DNA of 64,000 bases from Fibrobacter sp. (GTDB taxonomy: Bacteria; Fibrobacterota; Fibrobacteria; Fibrobacterales; Fibrobacteraceae), in the NCBI GenBank assembly GCA_024399065.1, contig JAKSIB010000010.1:1-64000 (forward strand), in the 5' to 3' direction. This document shows positions 33,277 to 43,365 of this stretch, one piece after another. The notes under the pieces were generated by a model that had not been told where the DNA came from, did no database searches, and saw nothing but the letters and a program-made list of their open reading frames with translations. The translations under genes and the position numbers were made by a program. Positions within the stretch are counted from its first letter, which is position 1, and each line of letters begins with the position of its first letter.

Positions 33277-34650
33277 TTAGAAGAAAACCTTCACGATGAG
33301 GCTACCCACGATGGTAGAAACAATGACGCTGGTAAGGCCTGGCAACATAAAACTGTGGTTCAGCAGGTACTTACCAATCACCGTTGTACCGGAGCGGTCG
33401 AAGTTCACAGTTGCAATGTCAGACGGGTAGTTGGGAATGAAGAAGTAACCGTAGACACTGGGAAGCACACCCAGAAGCACAGCGCCTTCGATACCCAGAC
33501 TGTAAGCCAGCGGAAGCATGGCCACCACTACGGCACCCTGGGAGTTAATCAGCACAGAAACTGCGAAGAAGGCAAAGGCAATAGCCCAGGGATAATGCTG
33601 CACAATATCCTTCAGACCACCCTGCATCACATCCATGTAGTTGGCGAAGTAGGTATCGGCAAGCCAGGCGATACCGTAGATAGCCACAACAGCCACCATA
33701 CCGGACTGCCAAACAGCCCCTGCCACAGCCTTCTTGGGCTGAGCCTTGCAGAATATAATCATGAAGGCGGCTGCAGAAATCATCACAATCTGGATGATGA
33801 TGTTCATGCCGATGGGCTTCATCTGGGCAACACCATCTACAATCTTACCTGTAGGAACAACAGGGCGAATATCATGGCCCGCAATCTGGAACAGAGAGAA
33901 CATCACAATCACAGCAAGGGCTGCAAGGAAGATGTACACGGAGCGTTTTGCTTCCTTGGAGACCTTCATGTCCAGCACAGAGGCGGTGTTACCGTACATG
34001 TATTCGCGCTGCTGCGGGTCCTTCAGCTTTGCCTGGAACACAGGGTCCTTCTCCAGATCGAGACCGCGCTTGTAGCTGACGCCGGCGGCAGCCATCAGGC
34101 CACAAAGGCAAGCAGGAATGGTCACCGCAATCACCTGCAGGTTGTTGATTTCAAAACCATTGGCATTGGAAATCACCACGAAGGAAGCCACCGCAGCCGC
34201 AATGGGAGAACAAGTGATACCCACCTGGGAAGCAACAGATGCCACGGCGCAGGGGCGTTCCGGACGGATGCCCTTCTTCAAAGAAATGTCACAGATAATG
34301 GGCATGAGAGTGTAGACCACATGGCCGGTACCCACAAGAACCGTAAGGAAGAAAGTGCAAAGCGGAGCCAGGAAAATAATCTGGTTGGGGTGCTTACGCA
34401 AAAGCCTTTCCGCAATCTGGATCAGCCAATCCATACCGCCCGCAGCCTGCATAATACCGGCGCAGGTGACGGCAGCGATAATGATGTAGATAACATCGGT
34501 AGGCGGCTTACCCGGAGCCATGCCAAAGCCCAGCACCAAGATGGCAAGGCCAATACCAGAAATTGCACCCAAGGCAAGACTGCCGTAACGTGAACCCACG
34601 TAAAGGGCAGCAAGCACAATCAACAGCTGAATAATCATCACAGCAGTCAT
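33277..34650 (-). CDS. dcuA: Anaerobic C4-dicarboxylate transporter (DcuA/DcuB family)
   Basis: The 457-residue inner-membrane protein has about twelve transmembrane helices. It carries Dcu signatures: AAGGMDWLIQIAERLLRKHPNQI, VGTGHVVYTLMPII, ASVASQVGITCSPIAAAVAS and VLPSVYGYFFIPNYPSDIATV. Dcu carriers exchange fumarate, malate, aspartate or succinate. In a succinate-forming fermenter it would export succinate. AAGGAG lies six bases before the ATG. It lies downstream of mdh on the same strand, but terminators and a large palindrome separate them, so it has its own promoter. DcuA versus DcuB is not resolved. Confidence 0.93.
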   Translation of the reverse strand: MTAVMIIQLLIVLAALYVGSRYGSLALGAISGIGLAILVLGFGMAPGKPPTDVIYIIIAAVTCAGIMQAAGGMDWLIQIAERLLRKHPNQIIFLAPLCTFFLTVLVGTGHVVYTLMPIICDISLKKGIRPERPCAVASVASQVGITCSPIAAAVASFVVISNANGFEINNLQVIAVTIPACLCGLMAAAGVSYKRGLDLEKDPVFQAKLKDPQQREYMYGNTASVLDMKVSKEAKRSVYIFLAALAVIVMFSLFQIAGHDIRPVVPTGKIVDGVAQMKPIGMNIIIQIVMISAAAFMIIFCKAQPKKAVAGAVWQSGMVAVVAIYGIAWLADTYFANYMDVMQGGLKDIVQHYPWAIAFAFFAVSVLINSQGAVVVAMLPLAYSLGIEGAVLLGVLPSVYGYFFIPNYPSDIATVNFDRSGTTVIGKYLLNHSFMLPGLTSVIVSTIVGSLIVKVFF

Positions 34651-34783
34651 AAGAACTCCTTTTTAAGGAAATCTATCTCAAGATTTTTCAAAAGGGAAAC
34701 TTTCATAAAAAAATATGATGATTTTTTAGATACAACAAAAGCGTTTCTAATTCTAGGAGTCGGTTCAGAAAACTTCTTTCAGC

Positions 34784-34863
34784 ACTTGTTAACGATTTGG
34801 TTAACTAATGATGGCGTTTATCCGCTAAAATCAATGATATTAGTTAACACTTTGGTTAACAAG
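34784..34863. promoter_or_regulatory. 80-bp inverted repeat with four GTTAAC sites
   Basis: The left arm starts CTTGTTAACGATTTGGTTAA at 34785; the right arm ends TTAACACTTTGGTTAACAAG at 34863. The arms are near-complementary over about 27 bp around a 25-bp centre. The four GTTAAC palindromes are paired at 15-16 bp spacing. It is 134 bp upstream of dcuA and may be an operator for a dimeric or tetrameric regulator. Confidence 0.6.
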
Positions 34864-34882
34864 CAAAAAAAATAAATACCAT

Positions 34883-34899
34883 AAGGGGCGAAACCCCTT
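34883..34899. other. Small hairpin AAGGGG/CCCCTT
   Basis: A six-base stem with a CGAAA loop lies between the mdh terminator and the GTTAAC palindrome. It has no T-run; role unknown. Confidence 0.4.
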
Positions 34900-34969
34900 C
34901 CATCGTCTAATTGTGAGCAAAAAGGAGTAACGTCGTAGGTTATTTAGTTTTTGCGTAAGCCATTATAGC

Positions 34970-35001
34970 GAAAAAGACCAGTCTTGCGACAGGTCTTTTT
35001 C
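34970..35001 (-). terminator. Terminator downstream of mdh
   Basis: GAAAAAGACC pairs with GGTCTTTTTC, giving a T-run on both strands. A further GGAAGGGC/GCCCTCC hairpin lies at 35012-35036 just after the mdh stop. Confidence 0.8.
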
Positions 35002-35042
35002 TAAGGAGAGTTTTAGGGAGGGCGTAGCCCTTCCTAATCTGA

Positions 35043-36023
<981 letters not shown>

Positions 36024-36090
36024 TTACGTCCTAAATATAGCACATTTAGACGAAACTGAAAAGGGGGCAAACTGCCCCTGGAGGCTCAAT

Positions 36091-38490
36091 TTACTCATCC
36101 TTGACGCATCGAATAGAGTAGCCATACGTCTTATACTCTTCCGTATCAAGAATTACGTCCGAATAATTAGAGAAATACATAGTCTTGGCTGTAGTCGAAG
36201 AGGCATCTTCATCCAGCCAGAAATACGCACGCTCGCCCTTGCCTTTAAAATCTGATGAACTGGAATAATACCCTATGGGGAAAACGCCAAAGCCCCAGCG
36301 GTCCTTGCCACTTTCTACGCCTGCATAATAGGTCCATCCATCGGATGTCTTCAGGAGAGATGGCGTTGAACCATATTCCGAGAAACCACTCACAAAACCA
36401 AAAAGGGTTTTGAACTCATCCAGACTCGGCAAATGCCAACCAGAAGGGCAAGCACCCTTATACGGACGTTTTATTTTACAACGACTCACCCCACAAATCG
36501 CTTCTGCAGTATCTAAAGCCTGCGCCCAGGTGTAAAGCTTTCCGTAAGAACTGTACCTGATAGAATCGTTATCGTAGAATTTTCCATCTCCGTACGCAAG
36601 GTTTTCTGCCATCCACACCTGGTCTCCCATGGTAACGAATTTATAGGCTCTGCCATCACGCTTGTCTATAAAGCACGTATTCTTGTCGGCCCAGAAGGCC
36701 TTAGCCTCAAACCACTTGGTCGAGGAAGCCAATCGATTGGTGGAATAGGACGCACGGAGAGTTTCCTTATCCTTCACAAAGACTTTCTTCTCGAAGTTCT
36801 CTACATTTACAACCTCGGGATCCTTCGTGAATTCAACGTAACCGATACGCTCCGTACCATCTCCACCAGGAACCGTGTACATATCAACCAGTACACCATA
36901 AAAATCAGATTCTGACGAAACCCGGATGGTCACCGCATCGTTTTCGGTAAGGCTCTCATCCACCAGTTTCAAGACGGCCTTGTCAGTAACATCCATATAC
37001 AAGGAATCACCGAAAGATACCGTTGCGTAAAGAGCAAATCCAGCCTTGGCCATATCCTTTGATACAGTCCCTAACGTTGCGTCTTTATACTGGATAAGAA
37101 TGGTGTCCTTTTCATCAATGGCCAGAACACCATCATTCTTGAGGCCATTCATAAGGAATTCTCCATAGAAGTAATCCTTATATCTGTAAGCAACAGCGCG
37201 GATTTCATCGCCTTTTACCTTACTGGAGATCGTCACCTCTACGGAGTCCTTACCGCAACCTTCGTCATAGACATAGAAATGTCCCTTGGAGGCTTGGTTA
37301 TATCGATCCGCATCAAACTCCACTCGGCTATCGGCATTTTTCTTCCAGTAGACAGTTACGTTTTCAAATGTCTTTTTTTCATCTTTAAAGGTATATCGCA
37401 CATCAACTGTCAAAATTTTCGCAGGATCAGAATAGAAGTAGTTATCGTGATTCTTACCTTCATTCACAATAAAGAAACTTCCTTTATAAAGGCCACCTGC
37501 ACCAGCAAGCTTGAGATGGGCGTCATAGGTACCGAAGCCGCCCTCATTTTCTGTATAATGACATTCATAGCCGTCGTTATAGCACAAAATCATGGATACC
37601 TGTATGGAATCTCCTTCGGCATTCTTATCATTAACGGTAACAACCACTTCGGCGCTGTCCCCGTAATACCAAGGTTTATCCAGGGAGATAAAGTCTCGTT
37701 CACCCTTGGAAGCTAGGATAAAGGCTACATTGCGTTTAATGACTCTTTCAGGGTTTTCATCCTTGTAGCTGACTACCACGTTATCCCCATCCTGCACCTT
37801 GATTGCCTGAGCGACAGAACTCTTTTCTGTGAAGAACAGCGTGGTATAGTAGTAACCATCCCTGAGTTTTGCTGTCAGGACAATACCCTTAGAATCAGAG
37901 GTACTGGTTACCGAAACTTCAACGGTATCCTTTTTAGCCAGGATATCGTTATCGCTAATACGGATGAGCAGGGAATCGGAATAGCTCCATACGGTATCTC
38001 CAATTTCCACATATTCAGCCGTATTGAATTCAATATCCGCCGTGGTTCCGCCATTGCCACCGGACAGGCCATTGGACCCATTCATAATGGTTCCTACAAG
38101 TTTTCCACCACAGTAAAGGTTTATGCCGGAACTATCAGGCAGGTATTCCCCAGTACAGCTTGTACCGTCCTTACCGTCAACCCCGTCTTTCCCGTCAGAA
38201 CCGTTGCTACCATCAATTCCATCCGCACCATCGCTGCCTTCGTAAACGGGAATGTCGCCTACGCCATAGGCCTGCCATTCCTTATCCAGACAGAACATCA
38301 ATTCGCCAGTACCTGTAATATAAGCGATGGCTCCTTCCTTGGACTTGTCACATTTTTTCAAGTCACTTTTAGAAGAAACCACCGTAAGAGTTGCATTTTC
38401 CTTAGCACTAGAGGAGTCTTCTCCGCAAGCGGTCATCAAAAGAGCACATGTGGAGAACAGGGCTACAAAAAACTTGCTGTATAATTTCAT
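36091..38490 (-). CDS. Large lipoprotein with FISUMP domain and collagen-like segment
   Basis: The 799-residue protein has a lipobox LLMTAC near residue 22. A Gly-rich collagen-like stretch (DGADGIDGSNGSDGKDGVDG, about 88-110) follows, then several Ig-like repeats (about 145-590). The C-terminal FISUMP domain (about 605-799) has GRAYKFVTMGDQVWMAENLAY, YGKLYTWAQA, CPSGWHLPSLDEF and a closing GYSIRCVKDE. This domain is a large paralogous family in Fibrobacter, of unknown function and surface-located by inference. GAGGG lies five bases before the ATG. Divergent from the TSUP gene. Confidence 0.9.
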   Translation of the reverse strand: MKLYSKFFVALFSTCALLMTACGEDSSSAKENATLTVVSSKSDLKKCDKSKEGAIAYITGTGELMFCLDKEWQAYGVGDIPVYEGSDGADGIDGSNGSDGKDGVDGKDGTSCTGEYLPDSSGINLYCGGKLVGTIMNGSNGLSGGNGGTTADIEFNTAEYVEIGDTVWSYSDSLLIRISDNDILAKKDTVEVSVTSTSDSKGIVLTAKLRDGYYYTTLFFTEKSSVAQAIKVQDGDNVVVSYKDENPERVIKRNVAFILASKGERDFISLDKPWYYGDSAEVVVTVNDKNAEGDSIQVSMILCYNDGYECHYTENEGGFGTYDAHLKLAGAGGLYKGSFFIVNEGKNHDNYFYSDPAKILTVDVRYTFKDEKKTFENVTVYWKKNADSRVEFDADRYNQASKGHFYVYDEGCGKDSVEVTISSKVKGDEIRAVAYRYKDYFYGEFLMNGLKNDGVLAIDEKDTILIQYKDATLGTVSKDMAKAGFALYATVSFGDSLYMDVTDKAVLKLVDESLTENDAVTIRVSSESDFYGVLVDMYTVPGGDGTERIGYVEFTKDPEVVNVENFEKKVFVKDKETLRASYSTNRLASSTKWFEAKAFWADKNTCFIDKRDGRAYKFVTMGDQVWMAENLAYGDGKFYDNDSIRYSSYGKLYTWAQALDTAEAICGVSRCKIKRPYKGACPSGWHLPSLDEFKTLFGFVSGFSEYGSTPSLLKTSDGWTYYAGVESGKDRWGFGVFPIGYYSSSSDFKGKGERAYFWLDEDASSTTAKTMYFSNYSDVILDTEEYKTYGYSIRCVKDE

Positions 38491-38611
38491 TTTTCCCTCT
38501 TGAATTTATTCAATGTCAAGTATAACAAACAAAAGGATACCGTTTGGAGGACGATTAGCTAAATTTGTGGTGCAAAGGGGTCCCGGCACGAATACCGAGA
38601 TAACACAAGGA

Positions 38612-39340
38612 ATGGAATTTACAGTAATTGACATACTTTTTGGAATGAGCTGCATGGGCAGTTTTATCCAGCGGGTCAGCGGATTCGGGTTCGGCATCTT
38701 TGTCATGACCGTTTTCCCCCACATTTTGCCTAGCTACGGCGAAGCAACCGCCCTTTCGGGAATGCTGGCCTGTTCCATGTCCCTGGTGGTGGCCTACCGC
38801 ATGCGAAAGCACATCGTCTGGAAGGAAGTTTTACCTATCCTCGCCGTCTTTACGGTGGTCAGTTTCTTTGCTGTAGGGGCCGTGGCAAGTTTCGATGACA
38901 AGTTCCTGAAGCATATCCTTGGGGCAATCCTCATTGCCATCAGCATCTACTTCTTCTTTATCAGCGAAAAGATCAAGCTGAAACCGACCCTCCTTGCGCA
39001 GGTCGGGCTGGGAACATTGTCCGGCATCATGGGAGGGCTTTTCGCCATGCAGGGGCCGCCCTCGGTGCTCTACTTCTTGGCTTCCTGCGAAACCAAGGAG
39101 AAGTACATCGCCCACAGCCAGGTGTACTTCGCCCTAGGAAACCTGATGATGACATTCTTCAGAGCCGGAAACGGATTCGTGACAACTTCTGTGGGAATCG
39201 CCTACGGCTGCGGCATCGTTGGGGTAATCATCGGGACGGCAATCGGCGGAAAGGTGTTCAAGAAGATTTCCCACAAGGTTTTGAAGAAAATCGTGTACGT
39301 GTATATGGCTATTAGCGGCGTCGTAGCACTCTGCGCATAA
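38612..39340 (+). CDS. TSUP (TauE/SafE) family permease
   Basis: The 242-residue inner-membrane protein has about seven to eight helices and the TSUP pattern: IQRVSGFGFGIFVMTVFPHI at the start and GTLSGIMGGLFAMQGPP in the middle. Members export sulfite, sulfonates or organic acids; the substrate here is unknown. The ATG at 38612 begins the first hydrophobic helix; an in-frame ATG at 38513 would add 33 residues not typical of the family and lie next to the divergent FISUMP gene start. The start choice is uncertain because AAGGA abuts the ATG. Confidence 0.8.
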   Translation: MEFTVIDILFGMSCMGSFIQRVSGFGFGIFVMTVFPHILPSYGEATALSGMLACSMSLVVAYRMRKHIVWKEVLPILAVFTVVSFFAVGAVASFDDKFLKHILGAILIAISIYFFFISEKIKLKPTLLAQVGLGTLSGIMGGLFAMQGPPSVLYFLASCETKEKYIAHSQVYFALGNLMMTFFRAGNGFVTTSVGIAYGCGIVGVIIGTAIGGKVFKKISHKVLKKIVYVYMAISGVVALCA

Positions 39341-39357
39341 AATTTCTACAATTTCAA

Positions 39358-39512
39358 TGTCACTGCGAGACCTTTAGGTCGAAGCAGTCCAAGAAGATCC
39401 TTTCACACGTTCACAAGGTTTTGCTTTGATTGCTTCGTTTCCACAAAGTGGATAACTCCCACTAAGAGGCAAAGCCTCAAGTGTCGTATAACTACGTTCC
39501 TCGCAATGACAT
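39358..39512. repeat. TGTCATTGCGAG-ended inverted repeat element (long copy)
   Basis: The left end is TGTCACTGCGAGACCTTTAG and continues GTCGAAGCAGTCC. The right end is CCTCGCAATGACAT (39499-39512). The interior includes TTGATTGCTTCG. It fills the gap between the TSUP and yfcE genes, with no coding content. Confidence 0.7.
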
Positions 39513-39537
39513 AAAAAAATACTTCTTACAACATTCT

Positions 39538-40152
39538 ATGAGAGCTTTAATTCTTTCTGATATTCATGGTTCTGCTGCCGCAGCCCGAGCTGCCCTCGCC
39601 TACTTCGAGAAGTTCCACTGCGACAAGATTTTCCTGCTGGGAGACACCCTCTACCACGGCCCCCGTAATCCGCTTCCCGCGGGGCACGGCCCTATGGGCG
39701 TCGTAGAGGCGCTCACGCCTTACAAGGACAAGATCATCGCCGCCCGCGGCAACTGCGACGCCGATGTGGACCTGATGATGCTGGATTTCCTTATCGAGAA
39801 CGAATACGCCTTGGTTGAAGACGCCATTGTGAACGCCGCGGGCGAGCAAAGAATCGTCCGCATGTTCCTGAGCCACGGGCACATCTTTATGCCGGAATGC
39901 TTCCCCGCCAATGCAATGAGCCAGCTGGAGCCCGGCATCAAGGAAGAACGCCCCATCGATGCCTACCTTTACGGCCACACCCACATTTACGACCTGAAGA
40001 AAAACTTCAAAGGCGTGCTCATGGTGAATCCCGGATCCACCAGCCTGCCCAAGGGCGGCAACCCGCCTACCTTCGGCCTCTATGACAACGGCAAGTTCAG
40101 CATCCACCATCTGGACACCGGCGAAGAACTGGCCTCTGCAAGCCTAATTTAG
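39538..40152 (+). CDS. yfcE: YfcE-like phosphodiesterase
   Basis: The 204-residue cytosolic metallophosphoesterase has LSDIHGS at residues 6-12, FLLGDTLYHGPRN, ARGNCDADVDLMML, FLSHGHIF and YGHTHIYDL, then NPGSTSLPKGG. The NCDADVD motif and length are typical of E. coli YfcE, which hydrolyses phosphodiester model substrates; the natural substrate is unknown. ATG 39538 is chosen because upstream in-frame codons lie in repeat DNA. The radical SAM gene follows 48 bp later. Confidence 0.9.
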   Translation: MRALILSDIHGSAAAARAALAYFEKFHCDKIFLLGDTLYHGPRNPLPAGHGPMGVVEALTPYKDKIIAARGNCDADVDLMMLDFLIENEYALVEDAIVNAAGEQRIVRMFLSHGHIFMPECFPANAMSQLEPGIKEERPIDAYLYGHTHIYDLKKNFKGVLMVNPGSTSLPKGGNPPTFGLYDNGKFSIHHLDTGEELASASLI

Positions 40153-40200
40153 CGCAATTCACTATTTTGACTTTTAAGCAAACGATTATATATTAAAGCT

Positions 40201-41085
40201 ATGCATTATACACCTTATCGCGATTTATTGCTTAAAGTTTTCCCGAACTACCTGAAGGTTCGTAAGCTTCCGTTGAACGGAGGCATGAGCTGCCCCAACC
40301 TGGATGGAACCAAAAGCTACTCTGGCTGCAGCTACTGCAACAACCGCAGTTTCAGCCCGGTGTACGACTTGGCAAAGGTCAGCATCCAGGAACAGTTGGA
40401 CGAATTCGTACCCAAGCTTCGCGACAAGTATCCTAACGCAGGCATCTTGGCCTACTTGCAGCCCTATACCAACACCCACGCACCGCTGGAACACCTGATG
40501 GGCATCATCAACCCCATCATCAGGCACAAGGAAATTGCCGGCCTTGCCATCGGCACCCGCCCGGACTGTCTTGAAAGCGACAAGGTGGCCTACCTTGGCG
40601 AAGTAAACCAGGAAAAGCCGGTGATTGTGGAAATCGGTTTGCAAACCGCCAACGACATGACCTTGGCAGCCATCAACCGCCGTCACACTCTGGCAGAATT
40701 CGAAGATGCCGTAAAGCGTTGCCAGTCCGTAGGCCTCACCGTCACCACACACGTGATCGTGGGCCTCCCCGGTGAAACCATGGAAGATTTCAAGCGCACC
40801 GCCCAGGTGGTCCGCGACCTGAATCTGGCCGCCGTCAAGATTCACCCGCTGCACATTGTGACAGGCACCGCCATGGCCCAGGACTTTATCGCAGGCGAAT
40901 TCAAGCTTTTGGAATTTGAGCAATACTGCGAAGCCGTCGCCGAAATGATCAAGATTATCGGCACAGAAACCGCCATCGAACGCTTCAGTGGAGAAAGCCC
41001 CAGCGACATGCTCATCGCGCCCAACTGGTGCGGCGAACGAGACAAGATTATCGCCACCGTGGAAGAACTTCTCAGCAAAGCATAA
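40201..41085 (+). CDS. TIGR01212-type radical SAM protein (YhcC-like)
   Basis: The 294-residue protein carries the family's unusual cluster motif in SCPNLDGTKSYSGCSYCNN (about residues 31-49, C-x11-C-x2-C). It then has YLQPYTNTHAP, GTRPDCLE, VIVEIGLQTAND and THVIVGLPGETMEDF, and ends with ERFSGESPSD. The family is related to the Elp3-like group and is thought to act on RNA or small metabolites; the reaction is unknown. It ends at a bidirectional terminator facing the barrel genes. Confidence 0.92.
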   Translation: MHYTPYRDLLLKVFPNYLKVRKLPLNGGMSCPNLDGTKSYSGCSYCNNRSFSPVYDLAKVSIQEQLDEFVPKLRDKYPNAGILAYLQPYTNTHAPLEHLMGIINPIIRHKEIAGLAIGTRPDCLESDKVAYLGEVNQEKPVIVEIGLQTANDMTLAAINRRHTLAEFEDAVKRCQSVGLTVTTHVIVGLPGETMEDFKRTAQVVRDLNLAAVKIHPLHIVTGTAMAQDFIAGEFKLLEFEQYCEAVAEMIKIIGTETAIERFSGESPSDMLIAPNWCGERDKIIATVEELLSKA

Positions 41086-41129
41086 AAAAATTACGAGACA
41101 ATCTCCACGAAAGCCTCGACTAAAAATTA

Positions 41130-41158
41130 AAAGCTCTGCAACCGCAGAGCTTTCCTTT
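41130..41158. terminator. Bidirectional terminator between convergent genes
   Basis: AAAGCTCTGC and GCAGAGCTTT form a ten-base perfect stem with an AACC loop, followed by CCTTTT rightward and TTTTAATTTTTA leftward. Confidence 0.88.
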
Positions 41159-41832
41159 TATCTCTTTAAAGCAATGGACAGCTGAATGCCCGCCGACATT
41201 CCCACACGCCCTTTGACCTCGTAGGTTTCATTGGCATCCACACCACTTAAATTCTTGAAAGTAACGAAACCCGCAACACCAACATCTACACTTTGTGTAG
41301 AAATGAAATCATCACCGAATTCAATTTTCCAGGTAAAGACTTCATCGTCTGCAAGCCCTTCACATCCTAAGTAGCCAATACCAAGCTGAGCAGCAAGGAA
41401 CAAGCCTTCCAAGGCAGGTTTCTGGGTCAAGGGATAGAATTTAGCACCAGCATGAATGCCTAGTTCCAAGTAAGTCGCCGTACCATTCTTTTTGCGAGAA
41501 TCTTCAAAGTGCCAGTCACCGGAACCAAACACAATGTCTATGCCAGCAAAATAGGCAACCCAGCCCTTCGGGATAATTCTTCCCAAGTCAACGGAAAACC
41601 TGGACACTTTTCCACTGAAGTAAAGATCCTGGTAATCCTCTAAATCTTTAAAATATTCATATCCGCTAATTCGCGGAAGTTCTACTGCAAAAGAACCTTG
41701 AACAAAGGATTTCGCCCTTGGTTCTCGATCTTCTGCAGCCTTGATTTCCACATCTACATCTGCATAACGAATTCCAGCAAACGCAAACTGGCTCAAGACC
41801 GCAACAAGAACAGGGAACAGGCACTTTTTCAT
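41158..41832 (-). CDS. Small outer-membrane barrel-like protein, paralog 4
   Basis: The 224-residue protein has a signal peptide ending FAFAG. Amphipathic strands follow; the conserved block VAYFAGIDIVFGSGDWHFED and a later AKFYPLTQKPALEGLFLA match the other three paralogs. It ends GIQLSIALKR (basic end instead of Phe). It is most divergent of the four. Likely an eight-stranded barrel; function unknown. Last gene of the array, nine bases after paralog 3. Confidence 0.65.
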   Translation of the reverse strand: MKKCLFPVLVAVLSQFAFAGIRYADVDVEIKAAEDREPRAKSFVQGSFAVELPRISGYEYFKDLEDYQDLYFSGKVSRFSVDLGRIIPKGWVAYFAGIDIVFGSGDWHFEDSRKKNGTATYLELGIHAGAKFYPLTQKPALEGLFLAAQLGIGYLGCEGLADDEVFTWKIEFGDDFISTQSVDVGVAGFVTFKNLSGVDANETYEVKGRVGMSAGIQLSIALKR

Positions 41833-41841
41833 GACTATAAA

Positions 41842-42552
41842 CTATCGACGAATTAAATTCACAGCAAAGCCAACTGCAGTACCGGAAATACCGCCCAGTC
41901 GTCTACTGCTGTAGTAATCGTAATATTCGTCATCAAAGCTTTGGAACAAAACAAAGGCCTTTACACCGGCGCCCCAGCGGTCGTTAAGCCTCCAGATATT
42001 ACCAACCATGACCTTTACACTGACAAAGTCTTCGGTGTAGTAGTAGTTGTAATCTTCATGATCTGCATCAGATGAACCAATGCCAAGTTCCATACCAAAG
42101 AACATACCGTCGAGGTTCGGAGTATTTCTGAGGGGGAAGACCTTGAAGCCCACATTGAAATCAAAGGTATAGGAATCAAAATCCTTGATTTTATCACGAG
42201 AACCGCTAAAGGACATGCGGCTGCTACCACCAGCGTAGTCGAAGCCAATGTATGTAGCGAACCACCTCCTGAAATTCATGCCAAGGTCAAGGGAAAGCAA
42301 AAGTCCCGTTCCGCTAAAGGAGGCTCTGGAAATTTCATCGCTGCTTCCAGAAAAAGATCCGCTGACAGATTGAGCCAAGGCACCAACAGAGGCTTCCACA
42401 TAGAAGCTGTTTCGAGTCAACAAATGTTCGGGAAGAGTGGATTGCACTTCCTCGGGTGCAGTTTCATCGTAGTAAGTCTTATACTCAAGGGCAAGAGCCG
42501 ACTGAGCAAAGGCGAAAGATGCGAGAATCAAAGCTAAAAATGATTTTTTCAT
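41842..42552 (-). CDS. Small outer-membrane barrel-like protein, paralog 3
   Basis: The 236-residue protein has a signal peptide ending QSALA. It has the family blocks LGMNFRRWFATYIGFDYAGG, VFPLRNTPNLDGMFFGMELG and NIWRLNDRWGAGVKAF, and ends AVGFAVNLIRR. The pattern GMD/GFD + GSG/GSS + FPxR.TP + W.V..R.S.G recurs in all four. Role unknown; position 3 in the leftward array. Confidence 0.68.
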   Translation of the reverse strand: MKKSFLALILASFAFAQSALALEYKTYYDETAPEEVQSTLPEHLLTRNSFYVEASVGALAQSVSGSFSGSSDEISRASFSGTGLLLSLDLGMNFRRWFATYIGFDYAGGSSRMSFSGSRDKIKDFDSYTFDFNVGFKVFPLRNTPNLDGMFFGMELGIGSSDADHEDYNYYYTEDFVSVKVMVGNIWRLNDRWGAGVKAFVLFQSFDDEYYDYYSSRRLGGISGTAVGFAVNLIRR

Positions 42553-42635
42553 ATAGTCCCCCTATTTTAGCAAAAGATTTATTTTGCGAATAACTTACAA
42601 AATTACTACACGCAAAACAAAGCTTTTAAAGAAAA

Positions 42636-43334
42636 TTATCGTCTCATGACGGTAAACAGAAGGCCTACAGTGGCGCCACTGCTTTCTTCGTATTCGTAAT
42701 AATCGTAATCTTCTGTGGAGAACATCGCGTTAATGGTATAATAGAATTCAACACCAAGGCTGATGCGACGAGTAACATCCCATACATAGCCAACTTCAAA
42801 CTTAAGGCTTATACCCGGTTCATCGGCAACATTCTCGTTATCTCTGTCCAAGGTGATAAATTCACCCACAAAGCCAATGGTCGAACCGAAATTCAGGCCC
42901 TTTAATGCGGAAGAACTTCTAAAGGGATAAAAAAGTGTACCCAAGTTGATATCAAACTTTGATAACGACGCGTCGTAGCAACTAGAGCGAACACAGAAAT
43001 CACCGCTACCAATAGTGAAATCCATGCCAAAAAAGACAGCAAACAATCTCTTGAAGTTAACACCAAATTCGGCAGAAACATACTCGCCAATGCCAGAAAA
43101 TTCACCTGTATAACTAGAGCTATTGGTTTCATGATAGATTTCAAAGAATTCGGAACTGAAACCTGTATTGGCTCTCCAGAAGAAACTGCTGCGGAAGCCG
43201 TTGTCAGACTTGTTATCAACATAGGATGCATTTTCCGCAGTTCCTGCACTTTCAAAAACACTGTAAGTGGTTTTTGCAAAGGACTGGGACACAGCCACTG
43301 CAGCCAAAAGGACTGCCATCATCAACTTTTTCAT
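42636..43334 (-). CDS. Small outer-membrane barrel-like protein, paralog 2
   Basis: The 232-residue protein has a signal peptide ending QSFA before KTTYSV. Family blocks: FGVNFKRLFAVFFGMDFTIG, FYPFRSSSALKGLNFG, KFEVGYVWDVTRRISLGVEF, ending TVGLLFTVMRR, nearly the same C-terminus as paralog 1. Function unknown. The 83-bp gap to paralog 3 holds no terminator. Confidence 0.7.
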   Translation of the reverse strand: MKKLMMAVLLAAVAVSQSFAKTTYSVFESAGTAENASYVDNKSDNGFRSSFFWRANTGFSSEFFEIYHETNSSSYTGEFSGIGEYVSAEFGVNFKRLFAVFFGMDFTIGSGDFCVRSSCYDASLSKFDINLGTLFYPFRSSSALKGLNFGSTIGFVGEFITLDRDNENVADEPGISLKFEVGYVWDVTRRISLGVEFYYTINAMFSTEDYDYYEYEESSGATVGLLFTVMRR

Positions 43335-43365
43335 TTTTGTTTTCCTTTAATTCCCTTTTTTCAAA

